A DNA stretch of 64,000 bases from Serratia ficaria (GTDB taxonomy: Bacteria > Pseudomonadota > Gammaproteobacteria > Enterobacterales > Enterobacteriaceae): assembly GCF_900187015.1 (NCBI RefSeq), contig NZ_LT906479.1, forward strand, positions 620,001 to 684,000. Direction: 5' to 3'. This document shows, in pieces, positions 45,102 through 55,181 of the stretch. The notes beneath the pieces were generated by a model. That model was not told the DNA's origin. It did no database searches and worked only from the letters and a program-made list of their open reading frames with translations. Both the position numbers and the translations under genes were made by a program. How positions within the stretch are numbered: position 1 is the stretch's first letter; each line of letters opens with the position of its first letter.

Positions 45102-45845
45102 TCACCCCGCCAAATTCCCCAGCGCCAGCTGCGTAATCCGTCGCTTATCGCGCAGGTACAACCGCTCGCTGCCCAGCTCCAGCATCCCCAGCGCGCCGCC
45201 GTTTTCCATGGCGAAGGCGCAAAAGTCGATATCCAAACAGTTGCCGTGCAGCGCGTTTTTCGGCTCGCCGGGCGTATGCCCGCCGATCACCCAATCCACG
45301 CCGCGCACCCTGGCGGCCGAGTTGTTCAGATAGCGCTCCCGGCCCCAGATGCAGGCCTGTTTCACCGCGTCGTCGCCGGCTTGCAATCGCTGCAGAAAGG
45401 TCGCCAGATCGTCGATTTCCGGCGGCACTTCGGCGTGCAAAATGGCATAGCGCCGCTGCCCGGCGGTGACCCGCATCACCCAGGGCATCGCCAGCATCAA
45501 TGTGCGGCAATGCTGGCGCTGCCGGGCGTCGAGCTGGAAGAACTAGGCACCGCCGTCGATATGCCACATCAGCTCCAGATCGACCGAGCCCGGCTGGGCG
45601 AACCACTCCAGCGCCCGCGCTTCGTGGTTGCCGCGCACGGCATAAAACCAGGGTTGGCTAAGCAGCTCCAGGCACTGCAGGCTGGCGTGCCCGCGGTCGA
45701 TCAGATCGCCGACCGCCAGCAGGCGATCTTTGCCGATGTCGAAGCCGACGTGGTCGAGCAGCGATTGCAGCGCCGGCAGGCAGCCGTGCAGGTCGCCGAC
45801 CGCAAAGTCCCGTCCGGCGGCGTTGGTGGGGAGATTGAGTATCAT
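45102..45845 (-). pseudogene. PrpA-like metallophosphatase with an internal amber codon
   Basis: A PPP-family serine/threonine phosphatase gene of 247 codons interrupted by one TAG at 45543-45545. Upstream of it are the metal-binding GDLHG, GDLIDRG and GNHEAR motifs; downstream, in the same frame, are AILHAE and GHTPG. At the stop position relatives have tryptophan (NGGDWF-type; here GGA-stop-FF), so one TGG to TAG change explains it. Either half alone lacks a complete active site. Sequencing error or suppression remains possible. Confidence 0.85.
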
Positions 45846-45891
45846 AAGGACGCTCCTGTAAGTGGGGGCGCAAGCCGCTCCGTCGATAGCT

Positions 45892-46824
45892 TTACTGTAG
45901 TTCGCCTGGCGGATGTTTACTGACCGTGCCGTTACTCCCCGCCATTTCCCGCTCGATCACCGTCGCCAGCGCCTGGGCGGCGGAAGAGAGCTGATGCTGC
46001 GCCAGGCGGATCAGGCCCACCCGCCGTTCGATGAGCGGGCCAAACAGCGGCACGCACACCGCCCCCAGCTCGCCCATCTGCCGTTCGCACAGCGCCGGCA
46101 CCGCGCTGGCGCCGAGGCCGTTGGCCACCATGCGGCCGACCGTCACCAGCTGATGGCTTTCGAACGCCACTTCCAGCTTTCTGCCGCTGCGGGCCAGCTC
46201 CTGCTCCAGCAGCAGGCGCACCGCCGAAGGGCGCTGCAGGGTGATGAAATCCAGCGTCAGCAGCTCTTTCCAACTCACCTGCGCCCGGTGCGCCAGCGCC
46301 GAATCCTTCGGTACCACCGCCATAAACCGGTCGCTGCACAGCGGGGTGAAGTGCAGGCTGTCGCTCGGCTCCGGTTCGAAGGCGATGCCCATCTCCACCC
46401 GGCCTTCGCGGATCATTTCAAACACCTGCTCGTTAATCACGTCGTGCACCGCCACGTTGATGCCGGCGTAACGATCGCGGAACGCCTTGAGGATCGGCGG
46501 CAGCGGGTTGCCGGCGAACGACGGCATGGCGGCGATCGCCACCTTGCCCCGCTGCAGGGTGAAACGCTGGCGCATCGCCTCTTCCGCATTGTCCCAGTCC
46601 GCCAGCAGCTGGCGCGCCATCGGGAAGAAGCTTTCCCCCTCCGGCGTCAGCGCTACCCGGCGGGTGGTGCGCAGCAGCAGCGGGCCGCCCAGCGCCTCTT
46701 CCAGCCCGCGGATCGCCAGGCTGAGCGCCGGCTGGGAAATATTCAGCCGCTCGCTGGCCTGGGCGAAGTTAAGAGTGTGAGCTACCGCTAAAAACGCGCG
46801 TAACTGTTTGATGCTCATTTTCAT
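45892..46824 (-). CDS. LysR-family regulator of the 3-hydroxybutyrate operon
   Basis: A 310-aa LysR-type protein. The N-terminal winged HTH has LRAFLAVAHTLNFAQASERLNISQPALSLAIRGLEEALGGPLL, and the rest is the type 2 periplasmic-binding-like effector domain. It is divergent from the CoA-transferase operon with 168 bp between, the usual layout of a LysR regulator and its target, so it probably activates that operon in response to hydroxybutyrate or acetoacetate. ATGs at 46824 and 46818 are both possible starts. Confidence 0.88.
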   Translation of the reverse strand: MKMSIKQLRAFLAVAHTLNFAQASERLNISQPALSLAIRGLEEALGGPLLLRTTRRVALTPEGESFFPMARQLLADWDNAEEAMRQRFTLQRGKVAIAAMPSFAGNPLPPILKAFRDRYAGINVAVHDVINEQVFEMIREGRVEMGIAFEPEPSDSLHFTPLCSDRFMAVVPKDSALAHRAQVSWKELLTLDFITLQRPSAVRLLLEQELARSGRKLEVAFESHQLVTVGRMVANGLGASAVPALCERQMGELGAVCVPLFGPLIERRVGLIRLAQHQLSSAAQALATVIEREMAGSNGTVSKHPPGELQ

Positions 46825-46992
46825 TTTTGTTTTGGTTAACTCTTTGTAAATTTAAGGTTAACGATTGATTAATAAAAATTCTAAATGAATGGGGCATAAA
46901 AACAAAATTAACAAATCATTTTTGTGACCTGAAGATGCCTTGGCGTAAGCAAGGGCATTTCGCTCTGCGCCACAGAATTCAGGGGCAACGAT

Positions 46993-47691
46993 ATGGCAGG
47001 GTTCGACAAACGCGTCGGCAGCTATCAGGAAGCGCTGGCTGGCCTGACGGACAACATGACGGTGCTGGCGGGCGGTTTCGGCCTGTGCGGCATCCCGGAA
47101 AACCTGATCATGGAAATTCGCCGCCGCGGCGCGCGCGGCCTGACGGTGGTCTCCAACAACTGCGGCGTCGACGGCTTCGGCCTTGGGCTGCTGCTGGAAA
47201 CCCGCCAAATCCGCAAGGTGGTCGGTTCCTACGTCGGCGAGAACGCGCTGTTCGAGCAGCAGGCGCTCAGCGGCGAGCTGGAGGTGGAGCTGACGCCGCA
47301 GGGCACGCTGGCGGAGAAAATCCGCGCCGGCGGCGCCGGCATTCCGGCGTTCTTCACCGCCACCGGCTACGGCACCCCGGTGGCGGAAGGCAAAGAGGCG
47401 CGTGAGTTCAACGGCCGCCCCTACATCATGGAAACCGCCATCACCGGCGACTTCGCCATCATCAAAGGCTGGAAGGCCGACCACTTCGGCAACGTCATCT
47501 ACCGCCATACCGCGCAAAACTTCAACCCGCTGATGGCCACCGCCGGGCGGATCACGGTGGTGGAGGTGGAAGAGATCGTCGCGCCGGGCGAGCTGGATCC
47601 GGCGGCGATCCACACCCCGGGCATTTACGTCGACCGGCTGATCCAGGGCAGCTTCGAAAAGCGCATCGAGCAGCGCACCCTGCGGGCATAA
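46993..47691 (+). CDS. Acetoacetate CoA-transferase subunit A (AtoD/ScoA-like)
   Basis: A 232-aa alpha subunit of 3-oxoacid CoA-transferase. It has the N-terminal signature [18 protein letters not shown], the oxyanion segment [14 protein letters not shown], and the [18 protein letters not shown] block. With the beta subunit 11 bp downstream it activates acetoacetate to acetoacetyl-CoA using succinyl-CoA or acetyl-CoA as donor. It is the first gene of the operon and lies divergent from the LysR gene. Confidence 0.92.
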   Translation: MAGFDKRVGSYQEALAGLTDNMTVLAGGFGLCGIPENLIMEIRRRGARGLTVVSNNCGVDGFGLGLLLETRQIRKVVGSYVGENALFEQQALSGELEVELTPQGTLAEKIRAGGAGIPAFFTATGYGTPVAEGKEAREFNGRPYIMETAITGDFAIIKGWKADHFGNVIYRHTAQNFNPLMATAGRITVVEVEEIVAPGELDPAAIHTPGIYVDRLIQGSFEKRIEQRTLRA

Positions 47692-47702
47692 GGAGAACAG
47701 GC

Positions 47703-48356
47703 ATGCTTACCCGTGAACGAATGGCGCAGCGCGTGGCGCAGGAGCTGCAGGACGGTTACTACGTCAACCTGGGCATCGGCATCCCGACGCTGGTGGCCAA
47801 CTACGTGCCGCCGGGCATGGACGTGATGCTGCAGTCGGAAAACGGCCTGCTGGGGATGGGCGAGTTCCCGACCGAACAACAGCTGGACGCCGACATGATC
47901 AACGCCGGCAAACAGACCGTGACCGCGCGCGTCGGCGCGTCGATCTTCGACTCGGCGCAGTCGTTCGCCATGATCCGCGGCGGCCACGTCGATCTTACCG
48001 TGCTGGGGGCGTTCGAGGTGGACGTCGAGGGCAACATCGCCTCGTGGATGATCCCCGGCAAGATGGTCAAGGGCATGGGCGGCGCGATGGATCTGGTGGC
48101 GGGGGCGGAGAACATCATCGTGGTGATGACCCACGCCTCCAAGGGCGGCGGATCCAAGCTGCTGCCGCGCTGCACGCTGCCGCTGACCGGCGCCGGCTGC
48201 ATCCGCAAGGTATTGACCGATTTGGCCTATCTGGAAATCGAAGACGGCGCCTTCGTGCTGCGCGAACGCGCGCCCGGCGTCAGCGTGGAAGAGATCGTCG
48301 CCAAAACCGCCGGCCGGCTGATTGTGCCGCCGACGGTGGCTGAAATGCGTTTCTAA
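47703..48356 (+). CDS. Acetoacetate CoA-transferase subunit B (AtoA/ScoB-like)
   Basis: A 217-aa beta subunit. The catalytic glutamate lies in [11 protein letters not shown] (Glu about 46), and the N-terminal [18 protein letters not shown] is the family signature. It forms a heteromer with the product of the preceding gene. AGGAGA precedes the ATG. The thiolase follows within 14 bp, so acetoacetyl-CoA passes directly to cleavage. Confidence 0.93.
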   Translation: MLTRERMAQRVAQELQDGYYVNLGIGIPTLVANYVPPGMDVMLQSENGLLGMGEFPTEQQLDADMINAGKQTVTARVGASIFDSAQSFAMIRGGHVDLTVLGAFEVDVEGNIASWMIPGKMVKGMGGAMDLVAGAENIIVVMTHASKGGGSKLLPRCTLPLTGAGCIRKVLTDLAYLEIEDGAFVLRERAPGVSVEEIVAKTAGRLIVPPTVAEMRF

Positions 48357-48370
48357 AACTGGAGGTGAAT

Positions 48371-49561
48371 GTGCAACAACGTGAAGTGGTTATCGTGGCC
48401 GCCACCCGCACCCCGGTGGGCAGCTTTCACGGCGCGCTGGCGCCGCTGACGGCGGTGGAACTCGGCACCGTGGTGGTGAAAGCGCTGCTGGAACGCAGCG
48501 GCGTGCCGCCGCAGCAGGTGGATGAAGTGATCCTCGGCCAGGTGCTGACCGCCGGCTGCGGCCAGAACCCGGCGCGGCAGACGGCGTTGAACGCCGGGCT
48601 GCCCGATGCGGTGCCGGCGCTGACCGTCAACAAGGTGTGCGGCTCGGGCCTGAAGGCCGTTCAGTTGGCGGTGCAGGCCATCCGCTGCGGCGACGCCGAA
48701 GCCGTCATCGCCGGCGGCCAGGAGAGCATGAGCCAGTCGCCCTACCTGATGAACGGCGCGCGCGCCGGCCTGCGCCTCGGCCACGCCCAGCTGGTCGACA
48801 GCGTGATCCACGACGGCCTGTGGGACGCCTTCAACGATTACCACATGGGCATCACCGCCGAGAACCTGGCGGTGAAATACGCCATCAGCCGCGAAGAGCA
48901 GGACGGGTTTGCGCTGGCTTCGCAGCAGAAGGCCCAGGCGGCGCAGCAGGCCGGGCGCTTTGCGCAGGAAATAACTCCGGTCACGGTGCCGAAGCCGAAG
49001 GGCGAAGCGCTGCGCGTCGAGCGCGACGAACAGCCGCGCGGCGACACCAGCCTGGAAGGGCTGGCGCGGCTGCGCCCGGCGTTTCGCCAAAAGGGGACGG
49101 TGACCGCCGGCAATGCGTCATCGCTGAACGACGGCGCGGCGGCGGTGCTGTTGATGAGCGCCGAAAAGGCCGCCGAGCTGCGGCTGCCGGTGCTGGCGCG
49201 CATTGCCGGCTATGCCGCCGCGGGCGTCGATCCGGCGTTCATGGGCATCGGCCCGGTGCCCGCCGCGCGCCGCTGTCTGGCGCAGGCCGGCTGGTCGCTG
49301 GGCGAGGTCGATCTGATCGAAGCCAACGAAGCCTTCGCCGCGCAGGCGCTGGCGGTGGGTAAGGAACTGGGCTGGGATGCGGAGCGGGTTAACGTCAACG
49401 GCGGGGCGATAGCGTTGGGCCACCCGATCGGCGCTTCCGGCTGCCGCATTCTGGTCACGCTGCTGCACGAGATGCAGCGCCGTGAAGTGAACAAGGGGCT
49501 GGCGATGCTGTGCATCGGCGGCGGGCAGGGCGTGGCGCTGGCGGTTGAGCGCGTTGGATAA
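48371..49561 (+). CDS. Acetyl-CoA C-acetyltransferase (AtoB-like thiolase)
   Basis: A 396-aa biosynthetic/degradative thiolase II. The acyl-accepting cysteine lies in [12 protein letters not shown] (about 88), the general-base histidine in [14 protein letters not shown], and the second cysteine in MLCIGGGQG. It cleaves acetoacetyl-CoA to two acetyl-CoA. The start is a GTG at 48371, chosen because GGAGG lies five bases upstream; an in-frame GTG at 48365 overlaps that ribosome-binding site. The operon context fixes the direction as catabolic. Confidence 0.93.
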   Translation: MQQREVVIVAATRTPVGSFHGALAPLTAVELGTVVVKALLERSGVPPQQVDEVILGQVLTAGCGQNPARQTALNAGLPDAVPALTVNKVCGSGLKAVQLAVQAIRCGDAEAVIAGGQESMSQSPYLMNGARAGLRLGHAQLVDSVIHDGLWDAFNDYHMGITAENLAVKYAISREEQDGFALASQQKAQAAQQAGRFAQEITPVTVPKPKGEALRVERDEQPRGDTSLEGLARLRPAFRQKGTVTAGNASSLNDGAAAVLLMSAEKAAELRLPVLARIAGYAAAGVDPAFMGIGPVPAARRCLAQAGWSLGEVDLIEANEAFAAQALAVGKELGWDAERVNVNGGAIALGHPIGASGCRILVTLLHEMQRREVNKGLAMLCIGGGQGVALAVERVG

Positions 49562-49576
49562 CCCGAGGAGATCTTG

Positions 49577-50500
49577 ATGCGTTCACCTGAGTATGTGGTG
49601 CTGGGCGCCGGGCTGATGGGGGTTGGCATCGCCAGCCACTTTGCCCGCCACGGCCACGCGGTGCTGCTGTATGACCCGGATCCGCAGCGGCTGGCGGAAG
49701 CGCCGGCGGTAGCGGGCGGCATTCTGGCGGAGCTGAGCGCGGTGGGGCAGTTCGCCGCCGCCGATCGTGACGCCGTGCTGGCGCGGCTGAGCGTGAGCGG
49801 CCAACTGAACGACGTGGCGCGCGCCCGGCTGCTGATCGAAGCGATCCCCGAGCGGCTCGAGCTGAAGCACGCGCTGTACGAGCAGCTGGAGGGGCTGATC
49901 GCCGACGACGCGGTGATCGCCAGCAACACCAGCGGTCTGCCGCCGGACGAGCTGGCGGTGCGCATGACCCATCCGCAGCGGCTGCTGATCGCCCATTTCT
50001 GGAACCCGCCGCACCTGATCCCGCTGGTGGAGATCGTGCCCGGCAGCGCCACCGAGCCGCGTCATCTGGCGGCGGTGCAGGCGCTGCTGAGCGGCATGGC
50101 GCTGGAGGCGGTAGTGCTGGATCGCGCCGCGCCGGGTTTTGTCGGCAACCGGCTGCAGTTTGCGGTGCTGCGCGAGGCGCTGCACATCGTACACAGCGGC
50201 ATCGCCAGCGCCGAGGTGGTGGATCAGGTGATGCGCGCCTCGCTGGGGCGGCGCTATGCGATGGTCGGCCCGCTGGAGGCCGCCGACATGACCGGGCTGG
50301 AAACGGTGGCGGATATCGCCCGTCACCTGCTGCCGGAGCTGGCGACCGATAGCGGCATGATGGCGCTGGTGGCGCAGCGGCTGCAACAGGGCCATACCGG
50401 GCTGCGCAGCGGCCAGGGGTTTTATCGCTGGGATGAAGCGCGCAGGGAGCGCATCCAACAGAGGCGAGTGCACCAGCTGCGCTTTGCCCTGAAACCTTAA
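49577..50500 (+). CDS. 3-hydroxyacyl-CoA dehydrogenase family protein
   Basis: A 307-aa NAD-dependent dehydrogenase. The Rossmann motif is VVLGAGLMGVGIASHFA, with ASNTSGLPPDELA and HFWNPPHLIPLVEIVPG (the catalytic His region) and GFVGNRLQFAVLREALHIV in the C-terminal domain. The ATG at 49577 has GAGGAG six bases upstream. In the operon it could oxidise 3-hydroxybutyryl-CoA; the carnitine dehydrogenase branch of the same family is an alternative. Substrate is inferred from its neighbours only. Confidence 0.85.
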   Translation: MRSPEYVVLGAGLMGVGIASHFARHGHAVLLYDPDPQRLAEAPAVAGGILAELSAVGQFAAADRDAVLARLSVSGQLNDVARARLLIEAIPERLELKHALYEQLEGLIADDAVIASNTSGLPPDELAVRMTHPQRLLIAHFWNPPHLIPLVEIVPGSATEPRHLAAVQALLSGMALEAVVLDRAAPGFVGNRLQFAVLREALHIVHSGIASAEVVDQVMRASLGRRYAMVGPLEAADMTGLETVADIARHLLPELATDSGMMALVAQRLQQGHTGLRSGQGFYRWDEARRERIQQRRVHQLRFALKP

Positions 50501-50545
50501 TTTCTCACTCCGTACCTGACAATAACAATGAGACTGAGGTGACCG

Positions 50546-51937
50546 ATGAGCGTTTTGATTGCCCTGGCAGCACTGGGATTACTGATGCTGGCCGCCTACC
50601 GCGGCTACAGCGTGATTTTGTTCGCCCCGATCGCCGCGCTGGGCGCGGTACTGTTGACCGACCCCGGCGCGGTGGCGCCGACCTTCACCGGGCTGTTTAT
50701 GGAAAAAATGGTCGGCTTCGTCAAACTCTACTTCCCGGTGTTCCTGCTGGGGGCGGTGTTCGGCAAGCTGATTGAGCTGTCCGGTTTTTCCCGCTCGATC
50801 GTCGCGGCGGCGATCAACCTCCTCGGCCGCCGCCACGCCATCCCGGTGATCGTGCTGGTGTGCGCGCTGCTGACCTACGGCGGCGTATCGCTGTTCGTGG
50901 TGGCGTTCGCGGTGTATCCGTTCGCCGCCGAGCTGTTCCGCCAGAGCGGCATTCCCAAGCGGCTGATCCCGGCGACGGTGGCGCTCGGCGCGTTCTCCTT
51001 CACCATGGATGCCTTGCCCGGCACGCCGCAGATCCAGAACATCATCCCGACCAGCTTCTTCGGCACCAACGCCTGGGCCGCGCCCTGGCTGGGGCTGATC
51101 GGCTCGCTGTTCATCATTGCGGTCGGGCTGCTGTATCTTGAACGCCAGCGGCGCAAGGCGCAGCTGAACGGCGAGGGCTACGGCAGCGAGCTGCAGAACG
51201 AGCCGGAAACCCCGGACAACATCAACCTGCCCAATCCGCTGATCGCCATCATGCCGTTGATCCTGGTCGGGTTGCTCAACCTCGGTTTCACCCATTGGAT
51301 CCCGCAGTGGTATGGCGCCAGCCACGCGCTGCTGCTGCCGGGGCTGGCCCAGCCGGTCGTCACCGACGTCGGCAAGATCACCGCCATCTGGGCGGTGGAA
51401 GCGGCGCTGGTGTCGGGTATTCTGCTGGTGGTGATTTTCGGCTTCCGCAATATTCGCGGGCGGCTGGCGGAGGGCAGCAAAACCGCGGTCAGCGGGGCGA
51501 TTCTGGCGGCGATGAACACCGCCTCGGAATACGGCTTCGGCGCGGTGATCGCCGCGCTGCCGGGTTTTATGGTGCTGTCGCACGCGCTGGCGGCCATTCC
51601 CAATCCGCTGCTGAATGAGGCGATCAGCGTCACCCTGCTGGCCGGCATCACCGGCTCGGCCTCCGGCGGCATGAGCATCGCGCTGGCGGCGATGGCCGAC
51701 AGCTTCGTCGCCGCCGCCCATGCGGCGCAAATTCCGCTGGAGGTGCTGCACCGGGTGGCCTCGATGGCCAGCGGCGGCATGGATACCCTGCCGCACAACG
51801 GCGCGGTGATCACCCTGTTGGCGATCACCGGCCTCAGCCACCGGCAGGCCTACGGCGGCATCTTCGCCATCACCCTGATCAAGAGCGCCGCAGTGCTGTT
51901 CGTTATCGGCGTGTTCTACCTGACCGGCATTGTTTAA
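50546..51937 (+). CDS. GntP-family permease, likely for 3-hydroxybutyrate
   Basis: A 463-aa membrane protein with about 12 spans and GntP-family segments such as FPVFLLGAVFGKLIELSG, VCALLTYGGVSLFVVAFAVYPFA and the SFTMDALPGTPQIQN block. The C-terminal half has ASGGMDTLPHNGAVITLL, also typical. GntP members carry gluconate or related hydroxy acids; those placed beside hydroxybutyrate dehydrogenase are thought to import D-3-hydroxybutyrate. It precedes bdhA by 12 bp. Confidence 0.87.
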   Translation: MSVLIALAALGLLMLAAYRGYSVILFAPIAALGAVLLTDPGAVAPTFTGLFMEKMVGFVKLYFPVFLLGAVFGKLIELSGFSRSIVAAAINLLGRRHAIPVIVLVCALLTYGGVSLFVVAFAVYPFAAELFRQSGIPKRLIPATVALGAFSFTMDALPGTPQIQNIIPTSFFGTNAWAAPWLGLIGSLFIIAVGLLYLERQRRKAQLNGEGYGSELQNEPETPDNINLPNPLIAIMPLILVGLLNLGFTHWIPQWYGASHALLLPGLAQPVVTDVGKITAIWAVEAALVSGILLVVIFGFRNIRGRLAEGSKTAVSGAILAAMNTASEYGFGAVIAALPGFMVLSHALAAIPNPLLNEAISVTLLAGITGSASGGMSIALAAMADSFVAAAHAAQIPLEVLHRVASMASGGMDTLPHNGAVITLLAITGLSHRQAYGGIFAITLIKSAAVLFVIGVFYLTGIV

Positions 51938-51949
51938 AGGAGCGATACC

Positions 51950-52720
51950 ATGAGTTTACAAGGCAAAACCGCGCTGGTGACCGGCTCGACCAGCGGCATC
52001 GGCCTCGGGCTGGCGGCCAGCCTGGCCGCCGCCGGCGCACGCGTGATCCTCAACGGCTTCGGCGACGTGGAGCAGGCGCGGGAACAGATCGCCCGGCTGG
52101 GCGCGCAGCCCGGCTATCACGGCGCCGATCTCGGCGATCCCGAGCAGATCGCCGACATGATGCGTTATGCCGAACGGGAGTTCGGCGGGGTGGACATTCT
52201 GGTCAATAACGCCGGCATTCAGCACGTGGCGCCGGCGGATCGGTTTCCGGTCGACAAATGGAACGCGATTATCGCCATCAACCTGTCGTCGGTGTTCCAC
52301 ACCAGCCGGCTGGCGCTGCCGGGCATGCGCCGGCGCAACTGGGGGCGCATCATCAACCTGGCCTCGGTGCACGGGCTGGTGGCCTCGAAGGACAAATCGG
52401 CCTACGTGGCGGCCAAGCACGGCGTGGTGGGGCTGACCAAAACCCTGGCGCTGGAAACCGCCCGCACGCCGATCACCTGCAACGCCATCTGCCCCGGCTG
52501 GGTGCTGACGCCGCTGGTGCAGCAGCAAATCGACCAGCGCATCGCCGCCGGGGTGGATCCGCAGCAGGCGCGCGACGATCTGCTGGCGGAGAAGCAGCCC
52601 TCGCAGGAGTTCGTTACCCCGCAGCAGCTTGGCGAGCTGGCGCTGTTCCTGTGCAGCGAGGCGGCGGTGCAGGTGCGCGGCGCCGCCTGGAACATGGACG
52701 GCGGTTGGTTGGCGCAGTAA
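51950..52720 (+). CDS. D-3-hydroxybutyrate dehydrogenase
   Basis: A 256-aa short-chain dehydrogenase. The cofactor motif TGSTSGIGLG lies at 11-20, NNAGIQHVAP at about 88, and the catalytic YxxxK is YVAAK after NLASVHGLVASKDKSA. The AGIQHVAPxxxFPxxKWNxIIAINLSSVFH block is specific for 3-hydroxybutyrate dehydrogenases. It oxidises D-3-hydroxybutyrate to acetoacetate with NAD, feeding the CoA-transferase and thiolase earlier in the operon. It is the last gene before a hairpin at 52731. Confidence 0.92.
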   Translation: MSLQGKTALVTGSTSGIGLGLAASLAAAGARVILNGFGDVEQAREQIARLGAQPGYHGADLGDPEQIADMMRYAEREFGGVDILVNNAGIQHVAPADRFPVDKWNAIIAINLSSVFHTSRLALPGMRRRNWGRIINLASVHGLVASKDKSAYVAAKHGVVGLTKTLALETARTPITCNAICPGWVLTPLVQQQIDQRIAAGVDPQQARDDLLAEKQPSQEFVTPQQLGELALFLCSEAAVQVRGAAWNMDGGWLAQ

Positions 52721-52730
52721 TTTCCCCTCC

Positions 52731-52750
52731 GGAGCGCGCTGCCGCGCTCC
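52731..52750 (+). terminator. Hairpin ending the hydroxybutyrate operon
   Basis: GGAGCGCG-CTGC-CGCGCTCC, 10 bp after the bdhA-type stop. It has no T-tail (TAATAATATT follows), so termination may be weak or the hairpin may mainly stabilise the mRNA. The rest of the 350-bp gap (52721-53070) is AT-rich, presumably the porin promoter and leader; no gene is seen. Confidence 0.5.
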
Positions 52751-53070
52751 GTAATAATATTCATGCGTGATGATTTACCGGGCGTAATAATATTTATTTG
52801 TTATTAGTTAGAGCCATTCCCGGGTAATAACGCCGGTTTTATCGGTTCAAAAAATGCCGATTGGTTTATTTCGCGTTCGATTTATTACATTCCCTTTCTT
52901 CCGGTTACAGTTGAACACCTATACGGTTAAAATTAATTCTTCCTGCCAATAACCATAGGTTATGACATGAATTTTTAACTCTTGCGCCATTCGCACACAT
53001 CGGGTAATTGTTTATGCGTGGCTTTAGACCACCGTATTTATAAAAATAACTTTTTCGGGCAGGGGTAATA

Positions 53071-54207
53071 ATGAGAAATATAACAGCGCCAATATTCATT
53101 GGCGGCGTCGTGCTGTCGGCGTTATCCGCCGGCGCGCAGGCCGAGATCACCATTTTAGATAAAAACCCGCAGAGCAATGTGTTGCTGGCGCCGCTCAGTT
53201 TAAAAGTGGGCGGCAGCATTCGCCCCGAATGGATCTTCAATAACGGCCCGGAGCCGGGCTATTACAAAAACGGCCACGACGGCGGCACGCGTTTTCGCTT
53301 CAGCGGCGACTATGCGCTGACGCAGGACACCTCGATCATCGGCTACTACGAGTGGGGCGTCGACCTGGCGCACGCGCTGAGCTGGGACGGCCACTACAAC
53401 GAAGACGGCAAGCGCGACTATCAGCGCCAGCTGTACGCCGGCTTTAAAGACGATCGCTACGGCACCCTGACCTATGGCCATCAATACGGCATTTATTATT
53501 CCGTGGTCGGCATCAAAAGCGACGTCTGGGATAACGACGGTCATGCGGGCGGCACCGGCATCGGTATTTCCGGCGACTACGACGGCGGCAATAAACCGAA
53601 GAACAGCATCAAATACACCAACGATTTCGGGCCGGTCACCTTATACGCCAACTATTTATTGCCGGAAGACGATCTGCACACCGCCGATAATCTCAGCTAC
53701 CGGCGCAAGGGCGGCGGCGGGTTGGGCTTAGATTATAAGGTGACGAAGGCATTGACCTTCAGCGCGGCCTACAGCTACACCGACGCGAAGATTAAAGACA
53801 ACCTGTATAACGAGAAAGACTATCACCAGCAGCTGTCCGGCACCGCGTTGACCTGGCAGCCGAACAACTGGTATATCGTCGGCACCGCCAGCTATTACAA
53901 AGACTACGTGCCGAGCACCCGCGAACGCACGCTGTCGCACTTCTTCGCCGGCGACGGCTATGGCCTAGAGGGCTTCGTCGGCTATACCTTCAACATCGAC
54001 AAGCCGTTCCTGAAGTCCATTCAGCCTTACGTGGCGGCGGATTCGCTGCAGCTGAAGGGCGACGAAGAATACCACGCCAACCACGTTTACCTCGGCGCGG
54101 GCACCACCATCGGTTATGGGCTGTCGGTGTACCTCGAACGCACCCTGGCCAACAGCAGCGACCAAGAGCCGGACTCCACCTGGATCACGGTGTTTTACGA
54201 CTTCTGA
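53071..54207 (+). CDS. Outer-membrane porin
   Basis: A 378-aa protein with a signal peptide cleaved about ALSAGAQA, then a beta-barrel with alternating aromatic residues throughout and a terminal phenylalanine (TVFYDF), the sorting signal for the Bam machinery. Segments such as RQLYAGFKDDRYGTLTYGHQYG match the L3-turn region of gram-negative porins of the OmpC/OmpF superfamily, but it is not one of the classical osmoporins. It follows the hydroxybutyrate operon, though 350 bp and a hairpin separate them. Confidence 0.8.
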   Translation: MRNITAPIFIGGVVLSALSAGAQAEITILDKNPQSNVLLAPLSLKVGGSIRPEWIFNNGPEPGYYKNGHDGGTRFRFSGDYALTQDTSIIGYYEWGVDLAHALSWDGHYNEDGKRDYQRQLYAGFKDDRYGTLTYGHQYGIYYSVVGIKSDVWDNDGHAGGTGIGISGDYDGGNKPKNSIKYTNDFGPVTLYANYLLPEDDLHTADNLSYRRKGGGGLGLDYKVTKALTFSAAYSYTDAKIKDNLYNEKDYHQQLSGTALTWQPNNWYIVGTASYYKDYVPSTRERTLSHFFAGDGYGLEGFVGYTFNIDKPFLKSIQPYVAADSLQLKGDEEYHANHVYLGAGTTIGYGLSVYLERTLANSSDQEPDSTWITVFYDF

Positions 54208-54218
54208 GGCGTCACTCG

Positions 54219-54242
54219 AGCCGGCGAAACGCCGGCTTTTTT
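54219..54242. terminator. Terminator between porin and AraC-type gene
   Basis: AGCCGGCG-AAA-CGCCGGCT followed by six T on the plus strand, 12 bp after the porin stop and touching the stop of the convergent AraC-type gene. Confidence 0.88.
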
Positions 54243-55062
54243 ACATGGTGATGGCGCCGTCGGCCGCCTGGCTCGAGGCGCTTCTCTCGGCCAGATAACG
54301 CGCCGGCGGTTTCCCCACCGCCTTTCTGAACATGGTGACGAAGCCGCTGGCGCTTTCGTAGCCCAGATCCAGCGCCACCGTTTGCACGCTTTCCCCCCGG
54401 GTCAGCCGCTGCAGCGCCAGCATCACGTGCAGCTGGCGCCGCCAGTGGCCGAAACTCATGCCCATCTGTTGCTGCAGCGTGCGGCTGAGCGAGCGCTCGC
54501 TCATGCCGATGCGCTGCGCCCACTGGCGGAGGGTCGATTTGTCCGCCGGGCAGCTCAGCATGCCTTCGGTCAACTGGCGGATGCGCGCATCGTCGGACAC
54601 CGGCAGGTGCAGGTTCTCTATCGGCGCGGCCGCCAGCTGATCCAGCAGCACCGCCGTCAGCCGTCCCTCCGGTCCCTGCTCATCATAGAATGGGTCGAAG
54701 GTGCTGGTTTGCAGCAGCAGTTCGCGCAGCAGCGGCGAGACCGCCAGCGTACAGCAGTTCTGCGGCAGATGCGCGGCGGCGCGGGGATCGACGAACAGGC
54801 AATAGGCTTCGGTCGAGCCGGCCCCCTGGGCGTTGTGCAGCACGTTGCCCGGCATCCACAGCGCACACTGCGGCGGCACCAGCCACAGGCCGTTCTCCAC
54901 TTCGCAGCGGATCATGCCGCGCACGGTGTAGATCAGCTGGGCCTTCTGGTGGCGATGCGGGGCCACTTCCCAGTCTTGATCAATGGTGGAGCTTTGCACC
55001 GCAAAGATGGCGCGCGGTACCCGATCGATGTCAAAGCGCGGGCGGGTGATCTGTACTGTCAT
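54241..55062 (-). CDS. AraC-family transcriptional regulator
   Basis: A 273-aa protein. The N-terminal cupin part includes APHRHQKAQLIYTVRGMIRCEV and LWLVPPQCALWMPGNVLHNA. The C-terminal double HTH includes WAQRIGMSERSLSRTLQQQMGMSFGHWRRQ and LDLGYESASGFVTMFRKAVGKPPARYL. It is of the same cupin/AraC subtype as the one at 32956-33723. The start at 55062 (MTVQITRPRF) is preferred over 55116. The target is unknown; its 3' end abuts the porin terminator. Confidence 0.87.
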   Translation of the reverse strand: MTVQITRPRFDIDRVPRAIFAVQSSTIDQDWEVAPHRHQKAQLIYTVRGMIRCEVENGLWLVPPQCALWMPGNVLHNAQGAGSTEAYCLFVDPRAAAHLPQNCCTLAVSPLLRELLLQTSTFDPFYDEQGPEGRLTAVLLDQLAAAPIENLHLPVSDDARIRQLTEGMLSCPADKSTLRQWAQRIGMSERSLSRTLQQQMGMSFGHWRRQLHVMLALQRLTRGESVQTVALDLGYESASGFVTMFRKAVGKPPARYLAERSASSQAADGAITM

Positions 55063-55181
55063 GAGAACTATTCTCACTTTGGCGTAAATGAAAAATATTA
55101 TGTCCTGATTGCGCAATGCGGTCCAGCGCCGTCGCCGATAAAGTAAGCGCCTGCGGCAAGCGCTTTTTCAGGAGACTAATA

